Shown here: positions 24,712 to 34,287 of the stretch, in pieces
How positions within the stretch are numbered: the stretch's first letter is position 1
Layout: every line of letters begins with the position of its first letter
Assembly (NCBI GenBank): GCA_017935185.1
Contig: JAGBIC010000023.1
Coordinates: 1 to 64,000, forward strand
DNA length: 64,000 nt
Source of the DNA: Alistipes sp.
GTDB taxonomy: Bacteria; Bacteroidota; Bacteroidia; Bacteroidales; Rikenellaceae
Direction of reading: 5' to 3'
Notes under the pieces: model-generated
What the model was told of the DNA's origin: nothing
The model's input: only the letters and a program-made list of their open reading frames with translations
Database searches by the model: none
Program-made: the position numbers and the translations under genes

Positions 24712-27213
24712 ATGAAGAACACAACGATTTTATTGCTGACAGCCATTCTTTTCTTTGGCTGTACTACGCAGCAGGGCCCTCGCTCTGTCGAGGATTTCAA
24801 TTTTGAATGGAGCTTTGCTCTTGGGGATGATAAGGCCTATGCTACAAACGAATATGATGATTCGTCATGGCGCAAATTACATCTGCCTCACGATTGGAGT
24901 ATTGAGGGCGAGTTCTCGAAAGACAACCCGTCAACTCCTTCGGGTGGCGCATTGCCGGGAGGAATAGGGTGGTATCGCAAGCATTTTGTCACTCCCGATA
25001 TAGAGGGTAAGGTGGTGAATGTCGAGTTTGACGGTGTGTTTATGAACAGCACTGTTTATGTGAACGGTCATGAAGTGGGTTATCGTCCCTATGGCTACTC
25101 GTCTATGTCATACGACATTACCCCCTATCTCAAGCCGGCCGGCGAGCAGAATCTTATTGCTGTACGATGCGATAATTCGGAGCAGCCAAACTCTCGCTGG
25201 TATGCAGGTTGCGGCATATATCGAAATGTTCGTCTTGTGACCACATCGCAGCTCTTTGTCGAGTACTCGGGAACATATGTCACAACGCCTGCGGTGAGCG
25301 ATGAAGAGGCTTCGGTGCATGCCGAGATTACCATTACCAACAAGAGCGCAGCCGATAAGCAGGTAAAGGTTGTAAATACTATCAAAAACCCCGAGGGTAG
25401 TGTGGTTGGTGTTGCGGAGTCGGAGATTACTGTTGCTGCCGGTAAAACTATCGAGGTGGCGACCGATTTGAAAGTTGCTAATCCCACCCGTTGGGACGTT
25501 GAGAATCCAGCTATGTATGAGTTGGTTACCGAAGTTGTCGGCGAAGTGGTTGTCGATACTTACTCTACACCTTTCGGAATCCGAACATTCTCGTTTGATG
25601 CCGATAAGGGCTTTACTCTCAATGGCCGCAACATGAAACTGTTGGGTGTTTGCATGCATCACGATATGGGTGCAATGGGAACAGCTGTTCATCGTCGTGC
25701 CTTGGAGCGTCAGCTGGAGATTTTACGTTCGTTTGGAGTTAATGCTATCCGTACTTCGCATAATCCTCCTGCTCCCGAGCTCCTTGACTTGTGTGACAAG
25801 ATGGGTTTCCTTGTAATGGATGAGGCTTTCGATATGTGGCGTCGTCCCAAAACACGATATGATTATGCCCGTTATTTTGATGAGTGGCACGAGCGTGATA
25901 TGGTCGATTTTGTGAAGCGTGACCGCAATCACCCCTCAATAATCATGTGGAGTGTTGGCAACGAAATTCTCGAGCAGTGGAATAGCCATAGCGCAGAATT
26001 TGAGACTTTGCCCACCGAACAGCGTAATCTGCTGTTGAACTATCTTGGCCAAAATGAGGATGTGGTAAAGAGCGACGAGGTTAATGCAAGCATGCTCTTG
26101 ACCCGTCATATGGTGGCTACATTAAAGAAATACGACAATACCCGCCCTGTAACTGCCGGATGTAACGAAACTCGACCCACCAATAATTTGTTGCGCTCGG
26201 GCGCTTTGGATATTGTGGGCTTCAACTATCACACTCAAGATTACGACTCTGTCAAGGAGTGGTATCCCAATATGCCGTTTGTAGGCTCCGAGACCGCCTC
26301 GTCGCTCAATAGCCGAGGTTTCTATGTAAATCCCACAAATATTGTCCATCAAATACCTCCTCGAGGTCAGTCATACGATACCGAGCACCATCAGTGTTCT
26401 GCCTACGACCACTCAAAAACCCCGTGGGGCGAGTTGCATGAAGAGGCATGGATAGCAGTTCGTGACCGTGATTTCTGTGCCGGCACATTCATCTGGACAG
26501 GATTCGATTATTTGGGTGAGCCCACGCCTTACACATGGCCTTCTCGTTCGTCATACTTCGGTATTGTAGACCTCTGTGGCTTCCCGAAAGATTGCTACTA
26601 TATGTATCGTGCCGAGTGGACATCACAACCTACATTGCACCTATTCCCCCATTGGAACTGGAATGCTGGTGATAAGATTGATGTGTGGGCATACTACAAT
26701 AATGCCGATGAGGTAGAGCTTCTGCTCAACGGTCGTTCGCTGGGTCGTAGCGCAAAGAGTGCCACACGTCTGCATGCCTTGTGGGAGGGTGTGCCCTTCG
26801 AGGCAGGCGAGATTACAGCTGTTGCTTATAAAGATGGCAAGGAGGTTATGCGCCAGAGTCATCGTACCGCTGGTGAGCCTGCATCGATGAAGCTCACAGC
26901 CGACCGTGACGTGATCAAGGCTGATGGATATGATTTGTCATATATCACTATCGATTGTGTGGATAAAGATGGTAATTTCATGCCGACAGCCATGAATCAA
27001 CTCTATTTCGAAGTGTCGGGCGCAGGCGAACTTGTTGGTGTGGATAACGGAAATGCCGCAGGAATGGAGTCGCTTAAGGGCTCAAAGATGAAACTTTTCA
27101 ATGGAAAGGCTTTGGCTATTGTCCGCTCATTACGTGGCGAAAGTGGCAGAATTACTCTTAAGGTTAAGGGTGATGGCCTTGGCGAAAAGAGTATAACGGT
27201 GCGCAGCCGATAA
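24712..27213 (+). CDS. GH2 family beta-galactosidase-like lipoprotein
   Basis: 833 residues. A lipobox (LFFGC, Cys17) suggests membrane anchoring outside the cytoplasm. Domain order is the jelly-roll sugar-binding domain (LPHDWSIEGEF, GGIGWYRKHF, DGVFMNSTVYVNGHEVG), an Ig-like domain, and a TIM barrel from about 300 (RTSHNPPAPELLDLCD). The acid/base Glu is in SVGNEILEQW and the nucleophile Glu is in FVGSETASS. A C-terminal DUF4982-like domain and an Ig-like tail follow. It likely hydrolyses terminal beta-galactosides or related bonds. GH2 also includes glucuronidases and mannosidases, so specificity is inferred from the LPHDW and NxxR signatures. Confidence 0.85.
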   Translation: MKNTTILLLTAILFFGCTTQQGPRSVEDFNFEWSFALGDDKAYATNEYDDSSWRKLHLPHDWSIEGEFSKDNPSTPSGGALPGGIGWYRKHFVTPDIEGKVVNVEFDGVFMNSTVYVNGHEVGYRPYGYSSMSYDITPYLKPAGEQNLIAVRCDNSEQPNSRWYAGCGIYRNVRLVTTSQLFVEYSGTYVTTPAVSDEEASVHAEITITNKSAADKQVKVVNTIKNPEGSVVGVAESEITVAAGKTIEVATDLKVANPTRWDVENPAMYELVTEVVGEVVVDTYSTPFGIRTFSFDADKGFTLNGRNMKLLGVCMHHDMGAMGTAVHRRALERQLEILRSFGVNAIRTSHNPPAPELLDLCDKMGFLVMDEAFDMWRRPKTRYDYARYFDEWHERDMVDFVKRDRNHPSIIMWSVGNEILEQWNSHSAEFETLPTEQRNLLLNYLGQNEDVVKSDEVNASMLLTRHMVATLKKYDNTRPVTAGCNETRPTNNLLRSGALDIVGFNYHTQDYDSVKEWYPNMPFVGSETASSLNSRGFYVNPTNIVHQIPPRGQSYDTEHHQCSAYDHSKTPWGELHEEAWIAVRDRDFCAGTFIWTGFDYLGEPTPYTWPSRSSYFGIVDLCGFPKDCYYMYRAEWTSQPTLHLFPHWNWNAGDKIDVWAYYNNADEVELLLNGRSLGRSAKSATRLHALWEGVPFEAGEITAVAYKDGKEVMRQSHRTAGEPASMKLTADRDVIKADGYDLSYITIDCVDKDGNFMPTAMNQLYFEVSGAGELVGVDNGNAAGMESLKGSKMKLFNGKALAIVRSLRGESGRITLKVKGDGLGEKSITVRSR

Positions 27214-27226
27214 ACAGAATAGCAAT

Positions 27227-27257
27227 AAGCCGCCTCGTTTGGGGCGGCTTATTTTTT
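27227..27257. terminator. Bidirectional terminator between GH2 and metH
   Basis: AAGCCGCC (27227-27234) and GGCGGCTT (27243-27250) enclose an 8-base loop, followed by ATTTTTT on the plus strand. The minus strand also carries a modest T-tract, so it serves both convergent genes. Confidence 0.85.
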
Positions 27258-30200
27258 CTATTTTATAACAAAATATTTTGCATGCGGTGAGGCTATGTAT
27301 AATCCGCAAACCGAAGATTGTGGGTACATGGCTCCGTTTTCTGTCAGGGTGATGCCGATTTGCTCGATGTCGAGTAGTTTGGCAATGGGGAAAATAGTAC
27401 GCTGGTCGGGCAGCGATGGATAGCCAATAGCCGGGCGTATGCCTCGGTAGGCTGCTTGGAACATCTCTTTTATGGAGAGAGACTCCTCGGGTGCATATCC
27501 CCATAAATCTTTGCGGCATTTTTCGTGTAACCACTCTGATGCCGCCTCGGCAAGACGGTCGCCCAAACTTTGTAACATCAACGCACGATATTCATCTCCT
27601 TGGGTTTTGGCTTGCTCCAACTCTGCCACGAAAGACCCGGATATGGTTATTGCGAATGCACCGATGTGGTCATCAAACTCCTTGGGTGCAACAAAGTCGC
27701 ATAATGCGAGCCGATATCCATCGTTGTTCGTTTGAAGCTGGCGCGGAGTGGCAATCGTCGTTGAGGGGGTCAAGCCTCCGCAACAAGGGCATTCGGGTGC
27801 GTGAGATATGACTATGGAATTGTCGTTGCCGTAGGCTTTGAAAAATCCCACGCGGGCGATAAGCGCGTGCCTAGTCGCTATTTCGTTCAGCAACGCCTCT
27901 GCCTCGAGTTTCAATTTCTCGGCTTCGGGCGAACCCTTCGCAATGCCCCATAGGTTGTAGAAGTGAATCCAATTTATATATCTGCGTATCTCTGCTATCG
28001 ATATGTCAATAGTGCGAACACCCTCAAATGACGGCGTTGTGATTTGCTCTTTTGACCAGTCGATATGCAATATATTATCAGCATTATCTTCGTTTGCAGA
28101 TTGCTTGTTGCTATGTTGCTTGCGGAGTATCTCTTGGGTTGTATACAATTCGTTGATGATATCTTCCCGATTGTCGCTTGATATCTGCATCGCTAATATG
28201 GGATTTTGTGATGCATCTTTAACATGGAATACAGGGCCGCCATACAGCGGTGCTATCTTCAGTGCGGTGTGTAGCGCCGATGTGGTTGCGCCTCCGATAA
28301 ACAGAGGTTTGTCGATGTTGGCCTCGCGTAATGTGTCGGCTACATGGCACATCTCATCAAGCGAAGGAGTGATAAGGCCACTTAGTCCGATGTAATCCAC
28401 CTGCTCTTCTTTTGCGGCCTTGACTATCTGCTCGGCACTAACCATTACACCCAAGTCGATAACCTCGAAATTGTTGCAAGCCAATACTACCGCCGCAATA
28501 TTTTTTCCAATGTCGTGTACGTCACCCTTTACCGTGGCAAGCAGATATCGTCCGTTGCTTGTAGTAGCGCTATGTCCGGCTTCGATGTGTGGTTGGAGAA
28601 TTTCAACCGCACGTTTCATGGTGCGGGCACTCTTGACTACCTGCGGCAGGAACATTTTACCTGCACCAAATAGCTCTCCGACATTTGTCATACCCTGCAT
28701 AAGAGGCCCCTCGATTATGGCCGAAGGGGTGGGGTACACACTCAAAGCTTCGGCAATATCGTCTGCCAGATACTCGTTGTCGCCTTGTTGCAATGCGGTG
28801 GCCAAACGTTCGGCAACCGACCTTTGCTTACGGTCAGAAGAGGTCTTCAACGTCGGCTCGTCAGCGTTGTTGTATTGTCCTGCCAGCGACAACAGCCGCT
28901 CTGTGGCGTCCTCCTTGCGTGCAAGAATGACATCTTCCAAAGCCTCCAGAAGTTCCGAGGGAATATCGCTATACATCACCGATGTAGTAGGGTTTACAAT
29001 CGCCATATCAAGCCCTGCCGCAATAGCATGGTAGAGGAATACAGCATGCATCGCCTCTCGCAGATAGTTGTTGCCACGCAATGCAAATGATAGATTGCTC
29101 ACTCCGCCGCTCACTTTTGCCTGTGGCAGATTTTTGTGAATCCACTCGGTTGCACGAATAAAATCAAGAGCATAATTGTCGTGCTCCCTCATTCCGGTGG
29201 CTATGGTGAGGATGTTTGGGTCGAAAATTATATCTTCGGCATTGAAATTCAGCTTCTCGGTAAGCAGTCGGTATGCTCGTGCGCATACCTCAATCTTTCG
29301 CTCAAAGGTTGTAGCCTGACCCTCTTCGTCAAAAGCCATCACGACAAGTGCTGCACCCAATTGTTTGACTTTGGCCGCACGCTCAAGGAAAATGGCTTCG
29401 CCCTCCTTGAGAGATAGAGAATTGACGATTGCTTTGCCTTGAATCATCTTCAGTGCCGCCTCAATCACCTCGAAACGAGAAGAGTCCACCATCCAAGGCA
29501 GTCGGGCGATTTCCGGATCGGAGGCCATGAGGTTTAGGAAATGGCACATCTCGTGGCGTGTGTCAATCATTCCATCGTCCATGTTTATATCGAGAATCAT
29601 CGCTCCGGCCCTAACCTGCGAGCGGGCTATCGACAATGCCTCATCGTAGGCTTTCTCCTTAATTAAACGTAAAAATTTGCGGCTTCCTGCAACGTTGCAT
29701 CTCTCTCCGATATTTATAAATCCCTTGTCGGCATAAAATTCATCAAGGCCTGCCAGCCATCCTGTGTGTCCTATTGTTGGATGATGAATTGTTGTTGCCG
29801 ATGATGCAACTTCAGCTATGGCTCTTATGTGCTCTGGAGTCGTACCGCAGCAACCCCCAATTATATTCACTAACTCCTGTCTGATGAATGGCTCGATATT
29901 GCGGGACATCACATCGGGGGTTTGGTTATATTCTCCCATCTCGTTAGGGATGCCAGCGTTGGGATGCGTGCTTATGTAGTATGGGGCGTGTGCTGCCATC
30001 TGCTTGAGCAGTGGCAAAATCTCTTCAGCGCCAAACGAGCAGTTTATTCCCACCGAAAATATATTGGCATGTGCTATACTTGTCAAGAATGCCTCTACGG
30101 TCTGTCCCGCCAGCATGCGGCCGGCTTTGTCGGCGATGGTTATCGATACCATTATTGGCACACTCTTGTCGTGTCGGCGGAAGACCTCATGCGCCGCATC

Positions 30201-30770
30201 TAATGCTGCTTTGGTGTTGAGAGTGTCGAATTGGGTCTCCATAAGCAGAACGTCCACGCCGCCCTCTACTAAAGCTTCAATCTGTTCCATGTAGGCTTCG
30301 CGCAGCGTGTCGAAGTCAATCGTTCGTATCGCCGGATTGTCAACGTCGGGCGATATGGAGGCTGTCTTGCCGGTCGGGCCTATCGAGCCGGCCACGAAAC
30401 GAGGTTTGTCGGGCGTGAGAAGAGTCATGCGGTCGGCTTCGTTGCGTGCGATTTGTGCGGCAGAGAGGTTTATCTTGCGCACCAAGTTTTCGGTGTGATA
30501 TTCGGATTGCGATACGGCTTGTGCATTAAATGTGCAGGTTGTAATAATGTCGGCACCCGCTTCGAGGTATTGGCGGTGTATAGAGGCAATTAAATCAGGG
30601 CGTGTGAGGGCAAGGAGATCGTTGTTGCCCTCCAGCTTGATGTCGTGATGTCGTAAAATATCACCCCTGAAATCCTCCTCACTGAGTTTATGGCGCTGAA
30701 TCATAGTGCCCATTGCCCCGTCGAGGATGAGAATACGCTTGCCGATTATCTTTTCTATGGTGTGTGCCAT
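27258..30770 (-). CDS. metH: Cobalamin-dependent methionine synthase
   Basis: 1170 residues from ATG 30770 (MAHTIEKIIGKRILILDGAM), the start matching the family; an upstream ATG would overlap metF. All four modules are present. These are homocysteine-binding (GGCCGTTPEHI zinc Cys pair near 310), pterin-binding (GERCNVAGSRKF onward), the cobalamin domain with DVHDIGKN near 750 supplying the axial His, and the AdoMet reactivation domain (RPAIGYPSLPDQ). It methylates homocysteine using methyltetrahydrofolate. It lies 10 bases after metF, which supplies that substrate. No cobalamin riboswitch was recognised upstream. Confidence 0.96.
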   Translation of the reverse strand: MAHTIEKIIGKRILILDGAMGTMIQRHKLSEEDFRGDILRHHDIKLEGNNDLLALTRPDLIASIHRQYLEAGADIITTCTFNAQAVSQSEYHTENLVRKINLSAAQIARNEADRMTLLTPDKPRFVAGSIGPTGKTASISPDVDNPAIRTIDFDTLREAYMEQIEALVEGGVDVLLMETQFDTLNTKAALDAAHEVFRRHDKSVPIMVSITIADKAGRMLAGQTVEAFLTSIAHANIFSVGINCSFGAEEILPLLKQMAAHAPYYISTHPNAGIPNEMGEYNQTPDVMSRNIEPFIRQELVNIIGGCCGTTPEHIRAIAEVASSATTIHHPTIGHTGWLAGLDEFYADKGFINIGERCNVAGSRKFLRLIKEKAYDEALSIARSQVRAGAMILDINMDDGMIDTRHEMCHFLNLMASDPEIARLPWMVDSSRFEVIEAALKMIQGKAIVNSLSLKEGEAIFLERAAKVKQLGAALVVMAFDEEGQATTFERKIEVCARAYRLLTEKLNFNAEDIIFDPNILTIATGMREHDNYALDFIRATEWIHKNLPQAKVSGGVSNLSFALRGNNYLREAMHAVFLYHAIAAGLDMAIVNPTTSVMYSDIPSELLEALEDVILARKEDATERLLSLAGQYNNADEPTLKTSSDRKQRSVAERLATALQQGDNEYLADDIAEALSVYPTPSAIIEGPLMQGMTNVGELFGAGKMFLPQVVKSARTMKRAVEILQPHIEAGHSATTSNGRYLLATVKGDVHDIGKNIAAVVLACNNFEVIDLGVMVSAEQIVKAAKEEQVDYIGLSGLITPSLDEMCHVADTLREANIDKPLFIGGATTSALHTALKIAPLYGGPVFHVKDASQNPILAMQISSDNREDIINELYTTQEILRKQHSNKQSANEDNADNILHIDWSKEQITTPSFEGVRTIDISIAEIRRYINWIHFYNLWGIAKGSPEAEKLKLEAEALLNEIATRHALIARVGFFKAYGNDNSIVISHAPECPCCGGLTPSTTIATPRQLQTNNDGYRLALCDFVAPKEFDDHIGAFAITISGSFVAELEQAKTQGDEYRALMLQSLGDRLAEAASEWLHEKCRKDLWGYAPEESLSIKEMFQAAYRGIRPAIGYPSLPDQRTIFPIAKLLDIEQIGITLTENGAMYPQSSVCGLYIASPHAKYFVIK

Positions 30771-30780
30771 ATCCCAAATG

Positions 30781-31734
30781 TTAATATACCGCTTTGGCGA
30801 TGGCTTCCACTCCTGCTGCGGCATTCATTGAATAGAAATGTATACTTGGAACACCTGCCTGTTTTAACTCGCGGGCTTGTGCTATAGCCCACTCCACGCC
30901 CAAAGCTTTTACGTCGTCGTTGCTGTGGCAGCGGCTGAATTCGGTAGATAGCTCCATGGGAAAATCAATATGAAAGGTTTTGGGAAGCAGTGTTTGCTGT
31001 GAAAGTGTTGTGAGCGGCTTTATTCCGGGTATGATAGGAACAGTTATACCGGCTTTGCGGCATCTCTCTACGAAATCGAAATAACGCTTGTTGTCAAAAA
31101 ACATTTGTGTTACGACATATTTGGCGCCGGCCAGAACTTTCGCCTTCAAGTGTTCGATATCGGTTTCAATATTCATGGCCTCCTCATGTTTTTCGGGGTA
31201 GCCTGCTACTCCAAACGAGAATTTGTCACCCAAAGCTTCGTGTTCGCTACCGTCCAACATTAAACCTTCGTTGAAGCGTTCTACCTGGTGGCAGAGGTCT
31301 ATGGCGTGGGCGTGTCCGTCGTTCTCGGGTGTAAAGCGGTTTTCACCTTTGGCTCTGTCACCACGCAATACCAGTAGGTCGGTGATGCCCAAATACGATA
31401 AATCGATAAGTTCGTTTTCCAACTCCGAGCGGGAGTATCCGCTACATATCATGTGGGGTACGGTGGTTATGCCGTAGCGACCTTTGAGTGCAGCGGCAAT
31501 GGCCACGGTACCCGGACGTGTACGCTCGGTGGTGCGTTGAAAAACACCTGCACTCACCTCGCGATATACTACCTCGGTGCGGTGGGTTGTAATATTTACA
31601 TACGCGGGGTTGAATGGTAAAAGTCGTTCAATGGTTTTGAATACCTGCTCTATACTTTTACCTCTTACGGGAGGCAATACCTCAAATGAAAAAGCCGTAG
31701 GATGTTTTGTGGCCAAAAATTGTGCAACGCTCAT
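30781..31734 (-). CDS. metF: Methylenetetrahydrofolate reductase
   Basis: 317 residues. It reduces 5,10-methylenetetrahydrofolate to 5-methyltetrahydrofolate with FAD. Signatures are FSFEVLPPVRGKSIEQ near the start, YVNITTHR, HMICSGYSRSELENEL, LLVLRGDRAK near 120 and FFDNKRYFDFVERCR. The expected family size is 290-320. It heads a metF-metH operon, feeding the methyl group straight to MetH. A TACCTTTG -7 box lies at 31765-31758, but no TTTG is seen at normal spacing. Confidence 0.95.
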   Translation of the reverse strand: MSVAQFLATKHPTAFSFEVLPPVRGKSIEQVFKTIERLLPFNPAYVNITTHRTEVVYREVSAGVFQRTTERTRPGTVAIAAALKGRYGITTVPHMICSGYSRSELENELIDLSYLGITDLLVLRGDRAKGENRFTPENDGHAHAIDLCHQVERFNEGLMLDGSEHEALGDKFSFGVAGYPEKHEEAMNIETDIEHLKAKVLAGAKYVVTQMFFDNKRYFDFVERCRKAGITVPIIPGIKPLTTLSQQTLLPKTFHIDFPMELSTEFSRCHSNDDVKALGVEWAIAQARELKQAGVPSIHFYSMNAAAGVEAIAKAVY

Positions 31735-31912
31735 AACCTATTGTAATAACCTATACGCAAAGGTATCATTTTATATTGAAACAAAAAAATGCCACATGCA
31801 CAAACTTGCCTGGAAGGGATATTTTTATTTGTTATCAAATGTGCGATGCGTAATGCGTAATATGAAAAAATGTTGTATATTTGTGATATATAGGATGATA
31901 CAATTTATCGAT

Positions 31913-33703
31913 ATGCGTAAATATTTATTGATAATATTCGTTTTTTTAGTTTCTTGCTCATCCGGAGGATATGATATTCCCGAACAGAAAAACCCCAATT
32001 ATGTTCCGCCCGCGCCTCCCGAGCAGACAACAACGAGCGATGGCTCGTTGAGCGGGACTGTGATTGGCACTACATATTCTGTTGATTACGAGAATGGCAA
32101 TAAGTTTTCTCAAACTGTTAATACCAAAAGCAATGTGTTTGACCGCGATTTTGACACATTCTTTGCTTCGTATGAGCGTTCTAACACATGGGTGGGTCTT
32201 GATTTGGGCAAGAAGCATGTAATAACAAAAGTGGGCTATGCACCCCGAAAAGGGTATGGCTCACGTGTTGAATTGGCTGTTATTGAGGGGGCTAATCAAG
32301 CCGATTTCAGTGATGCGATTCCTATCTATATGATTAAGCAGGCGGGCACGGATTCGCAAATGACGTATGGTGAGGTGAAGTGTTCGCGAGGATTCCGCTA
32401 TGTCAGGTATGTTACACCCAATGATGTCAGATGTAATTTGGCCGAGCTGGCATTCTTTGGCAAAGAGGGCGAGGGTGATGATTCGCAGCTATATCAGGTA
32501 ACCAACTTGCCTACTGTTGTGATAAATACCTCTGGTGGCAAAGAGATAGACTCGAAGGAGTATGAGGTGGCAAGCAATGTATATATCATCTCCGATAATG
32601 GCAAAAAAATATTGGTGGGAGAGAAGGCCGGAGTGCGCGGTCGTGGTAATGCGAGTTGGAACTTCCCCAAGAAACCATATCGAATAAAGTTTGACAAGAA
32701 ATGCAGGGTGCTTGATGCTCCTGCCGAGGCAAAGAAATGGACCCTCATAAACAATTACGGCGATAAAACACTTATGCGCAATATGGTTGCATTTGAGATA
32801 AGCCGTCGTCTGGGTATGTTATACACTCCCTATGCGCAGCCTGTAGATGTTATTGTCAATGGTGAGTATCGAGGGTGTTATCAGTTGTGTGACCAAATCG
32901 ATGTGAAAAAAGGGCGTGTGGATATTACTGAAACGAAAAAGAATGAATCGCCGACAATATCTCGTACGGGCGGTTATCTTATTGAAATAGACGCTTATTA
33001 CTACAATGAGCAGTGCTATTTTATGTCAAACAAGGGTATTCCTGTTGTTATAAAATCGCCAGATGAGGATATTATTACTCCAGAGCATAAACAATATATT
33101 ACCGACTATTTTAATAGACTGGAAGGTGCAATTTTTGCCACAAATTTTGCAGACGAGAAAACGGGATATAGAAAATATCTCGATCTGCCTAGTTTCCTCC
33201 AGCACTTTATTGTGGGTGAATTAAGTGGCAATACCGATACATATTGGAGTGTGTATATGAGCAAAGATCGCAATAGCGATAAATTTTATGTTGGCCCTGT
33301 GTGGGATTTCGATCTTGCGTTCGATAATGATGTGCGCACCTATCCCGTCAATAATCTGAATGATTTTGTCTATGCGAGTCGTGGCTCTGTTGCAAGCGAG
33401 ACTGTGCGTGATATGGTTAATAGAATAGTTAAGCAGGATATTAGGGCTCGCTCTGATTTGAGAACAATGTGGCAATGGGCCAGAGGTAGCGTCCTTACAG
33501 CTGAGTCGCTCAATGCATATGTCGATACAAAGGCTGCCGAGATGGATGAGTCGCAGAAACTAAACTTTAAACGTTGGCCTGTTTTGGATCAGCGCGTACA
33601 TGAGAATCATCAGGCTTTGGGCTCGTATGAGGCGGAGGTTAAATTTATGAAAAATTACATTAGCAATAGATTGTCGAAAATGGATATGATGATTGGGCGA
33701 TAG
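31913..33703 (+). CDS. CotH-domain lipoprotein with discoidin-like N-terminus
   Basis: 596 residues from ATG 31913 (MRKYLLIIFVFLVSCSSGG); the lipobox and the -7 box TATATTTG at 31876-31883 reject the long upstream in-frame extension. After a Pro-rich linker (YVPPAPPEQTTT), residues ~45-180 look like a discoidin (F5/8 type C) domain (NTWVGLDLGKKHVITKVGY, FRYVRYV). Residues ~190-580 are a CotH kinase-like domain: GVRGRGNASW, KKPYRIKF, LINNYGDKTLMRN, GEYRGCYQLCDQIDV and GPVWDFDLAFD. CotH proteins elsewhere are atypical protein kinases or spore-coat proteins. Here it is a surface or periplasmic protein of unknown substrate. Confidence 0.8.
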   Translation: MRKYLLIIFVFLVSCSSGGYDIPEQKNPNYVPPAPPEQTTTSDGSLSGTVIGTTYSVDYENGNKFSQTVNTKSNVFDRDFDTFFASYERSNTWVGLDLGKKHVITKVGYAPRKGYGSRVELAVIEGANQADFSDAIPIYMIKQAGTDSQMTYGEVKCSRGFRYVRYVTPNDVRCNLAELAFFGKEGEGDDSQLYQVTNLPTVVINTSGGKEIDSKEYEVASNVYIISDNGKKILVGEKAGVRGRGNASWNFPKKPYRIKFDKKCRVLDAPAEAKKWTLINNYGDKTLMRNMVAFEISRRLGMLYTPYAQPVDVIVNGEYRGCYQLCDQIDVKKGRVDITETKKNESPTISRTGGYLIEIDAYYYNEQCYFMSNKGIPVVIKSPDEDIITPEHKQYITDYFNRLEGAIFATNFADEKTGYRKYLDLPSFLQHFIVGELSGNTDTYWSVYMSKDRNSDKFYVGPVWDFDLAFDNDVRTYPVNNLNDFVYASRGSVASETVRDMVNRIVKQDIRARSDLRTMWQWARGSVLTAESLNAYVDTKAAEMDESQKLNFKRWPVLDQRVHENHQALGSYEAEVKFMKNYISNRLSKMDMMIGR

Positions 33704-33718
33704 CTATAATAACAGAAC

Positions 33719-33755
33719 AACAGCGGACGAAAATATTATTTCGTCCGCTGTTTAT
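33719..33755. terminator. Bidirectional terminator between CotH and GNAT genes
   Basis: A perfect 14-bp stem (33719-33732 with 33739-33752) encloses the loop ATATTA and is flanked by A/T runs on both sides. It separates convergent genes. Confidence 0.85.
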
Positions 33756-33757
33756 TG

Positions 33758-34279
33758 TTATTCGAGAATCTTTTGCATTAAAATTTCATCGACGCACCCT
33801 TTGCTATCCAGCACCCAATCCTTTCTGAGTCCACACTCTGTATAACCGGCTTTTTTGAAGAGATTAACACTTGCCTTATTGTCGGAAAGCACACTGCACC
33901 ACAACTGGTGAAGGTGTAGGTGTGTTGTCACATATTGTTGTAAGCAGAGCAGCGCATCGTGGGCCAACCCTTTGCGCCGGTAGGGTGGTGCTACGATTAT
34001 TCCCACGCCGGCTCTCCTGTTTAGAGGGTCAAATTCAAATATATCCACAGCGCCAACAGTTGAGCCTGAAGCAAGCTCTTCAATAACAAGCCGCATCTGT
34101 CGCGTGGCGAATATGTCAAATTGCTGCTCTTCGATAAGTCGAGAAAGTATATGGCGAGAAAACGGAGCCGTAGTTCCGCTTACTCGCCATGTGGTCATAT
34201 CGTTCTCCCAACTGTACATGGCATCGAGATCTTGCGGCTCCAATGCTCGCAGACAGCAGATTTTTCCCTCGATGTTCAT
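33758..34279 (-). CDS. GNAT-family N-acetyltransferase (RimJ/SpeG-like)
   Basis: 173 residues. LRALEPQDLDAMYSWEND at the N-terminus and the acetyl-CoA loop VAPPYRRKGLAHDALL (R/Q-x-x-G-x-A) near 105 define the GNAT fold. LSDNKASVNLFKKAGYTECG is the conserved C-terminal part. The arrangement resembles RimJ/RimL and spermidine acetyltransferases. The substrate is unknown. It follows the ROK gene by 8 bases and is probably co-transcribed. Confidence 0.85.
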   Translation of the reverse strand: MNIEGKICCLRALEPQDLDAMYSWENDMTTWRVSGTTAPFSRHILSRLIEEQQFDIFATRQMRLVIEELASGSTVGAVDIFEFDPLNRRAGVGIIVAPPYRRKGLAHDALLCLQQYVTTHLHLHQLWCSVLSDNKASVNLFKKAGYTECGLRKDWVLDSKGCVDEILMQKILE

Positions 34280-34287
34280 GCTTGTTG

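Noticed and set aside
31577..31912. 112-codon N-terminal extension of the CotH lipoprotein
   Set aside because: It overlaps metF on the other strand, lies upstream of the -7 box, and would bury the lipoprotein signal peptide inside the chain.
30771..31913. Cobalamin or SAM riboswitch ahead of metF/metH
   Set aside because: metF and metH are 10 bases apart, and the region before metF is short and shows neither a B12 box nor an S-box-like conserved core.
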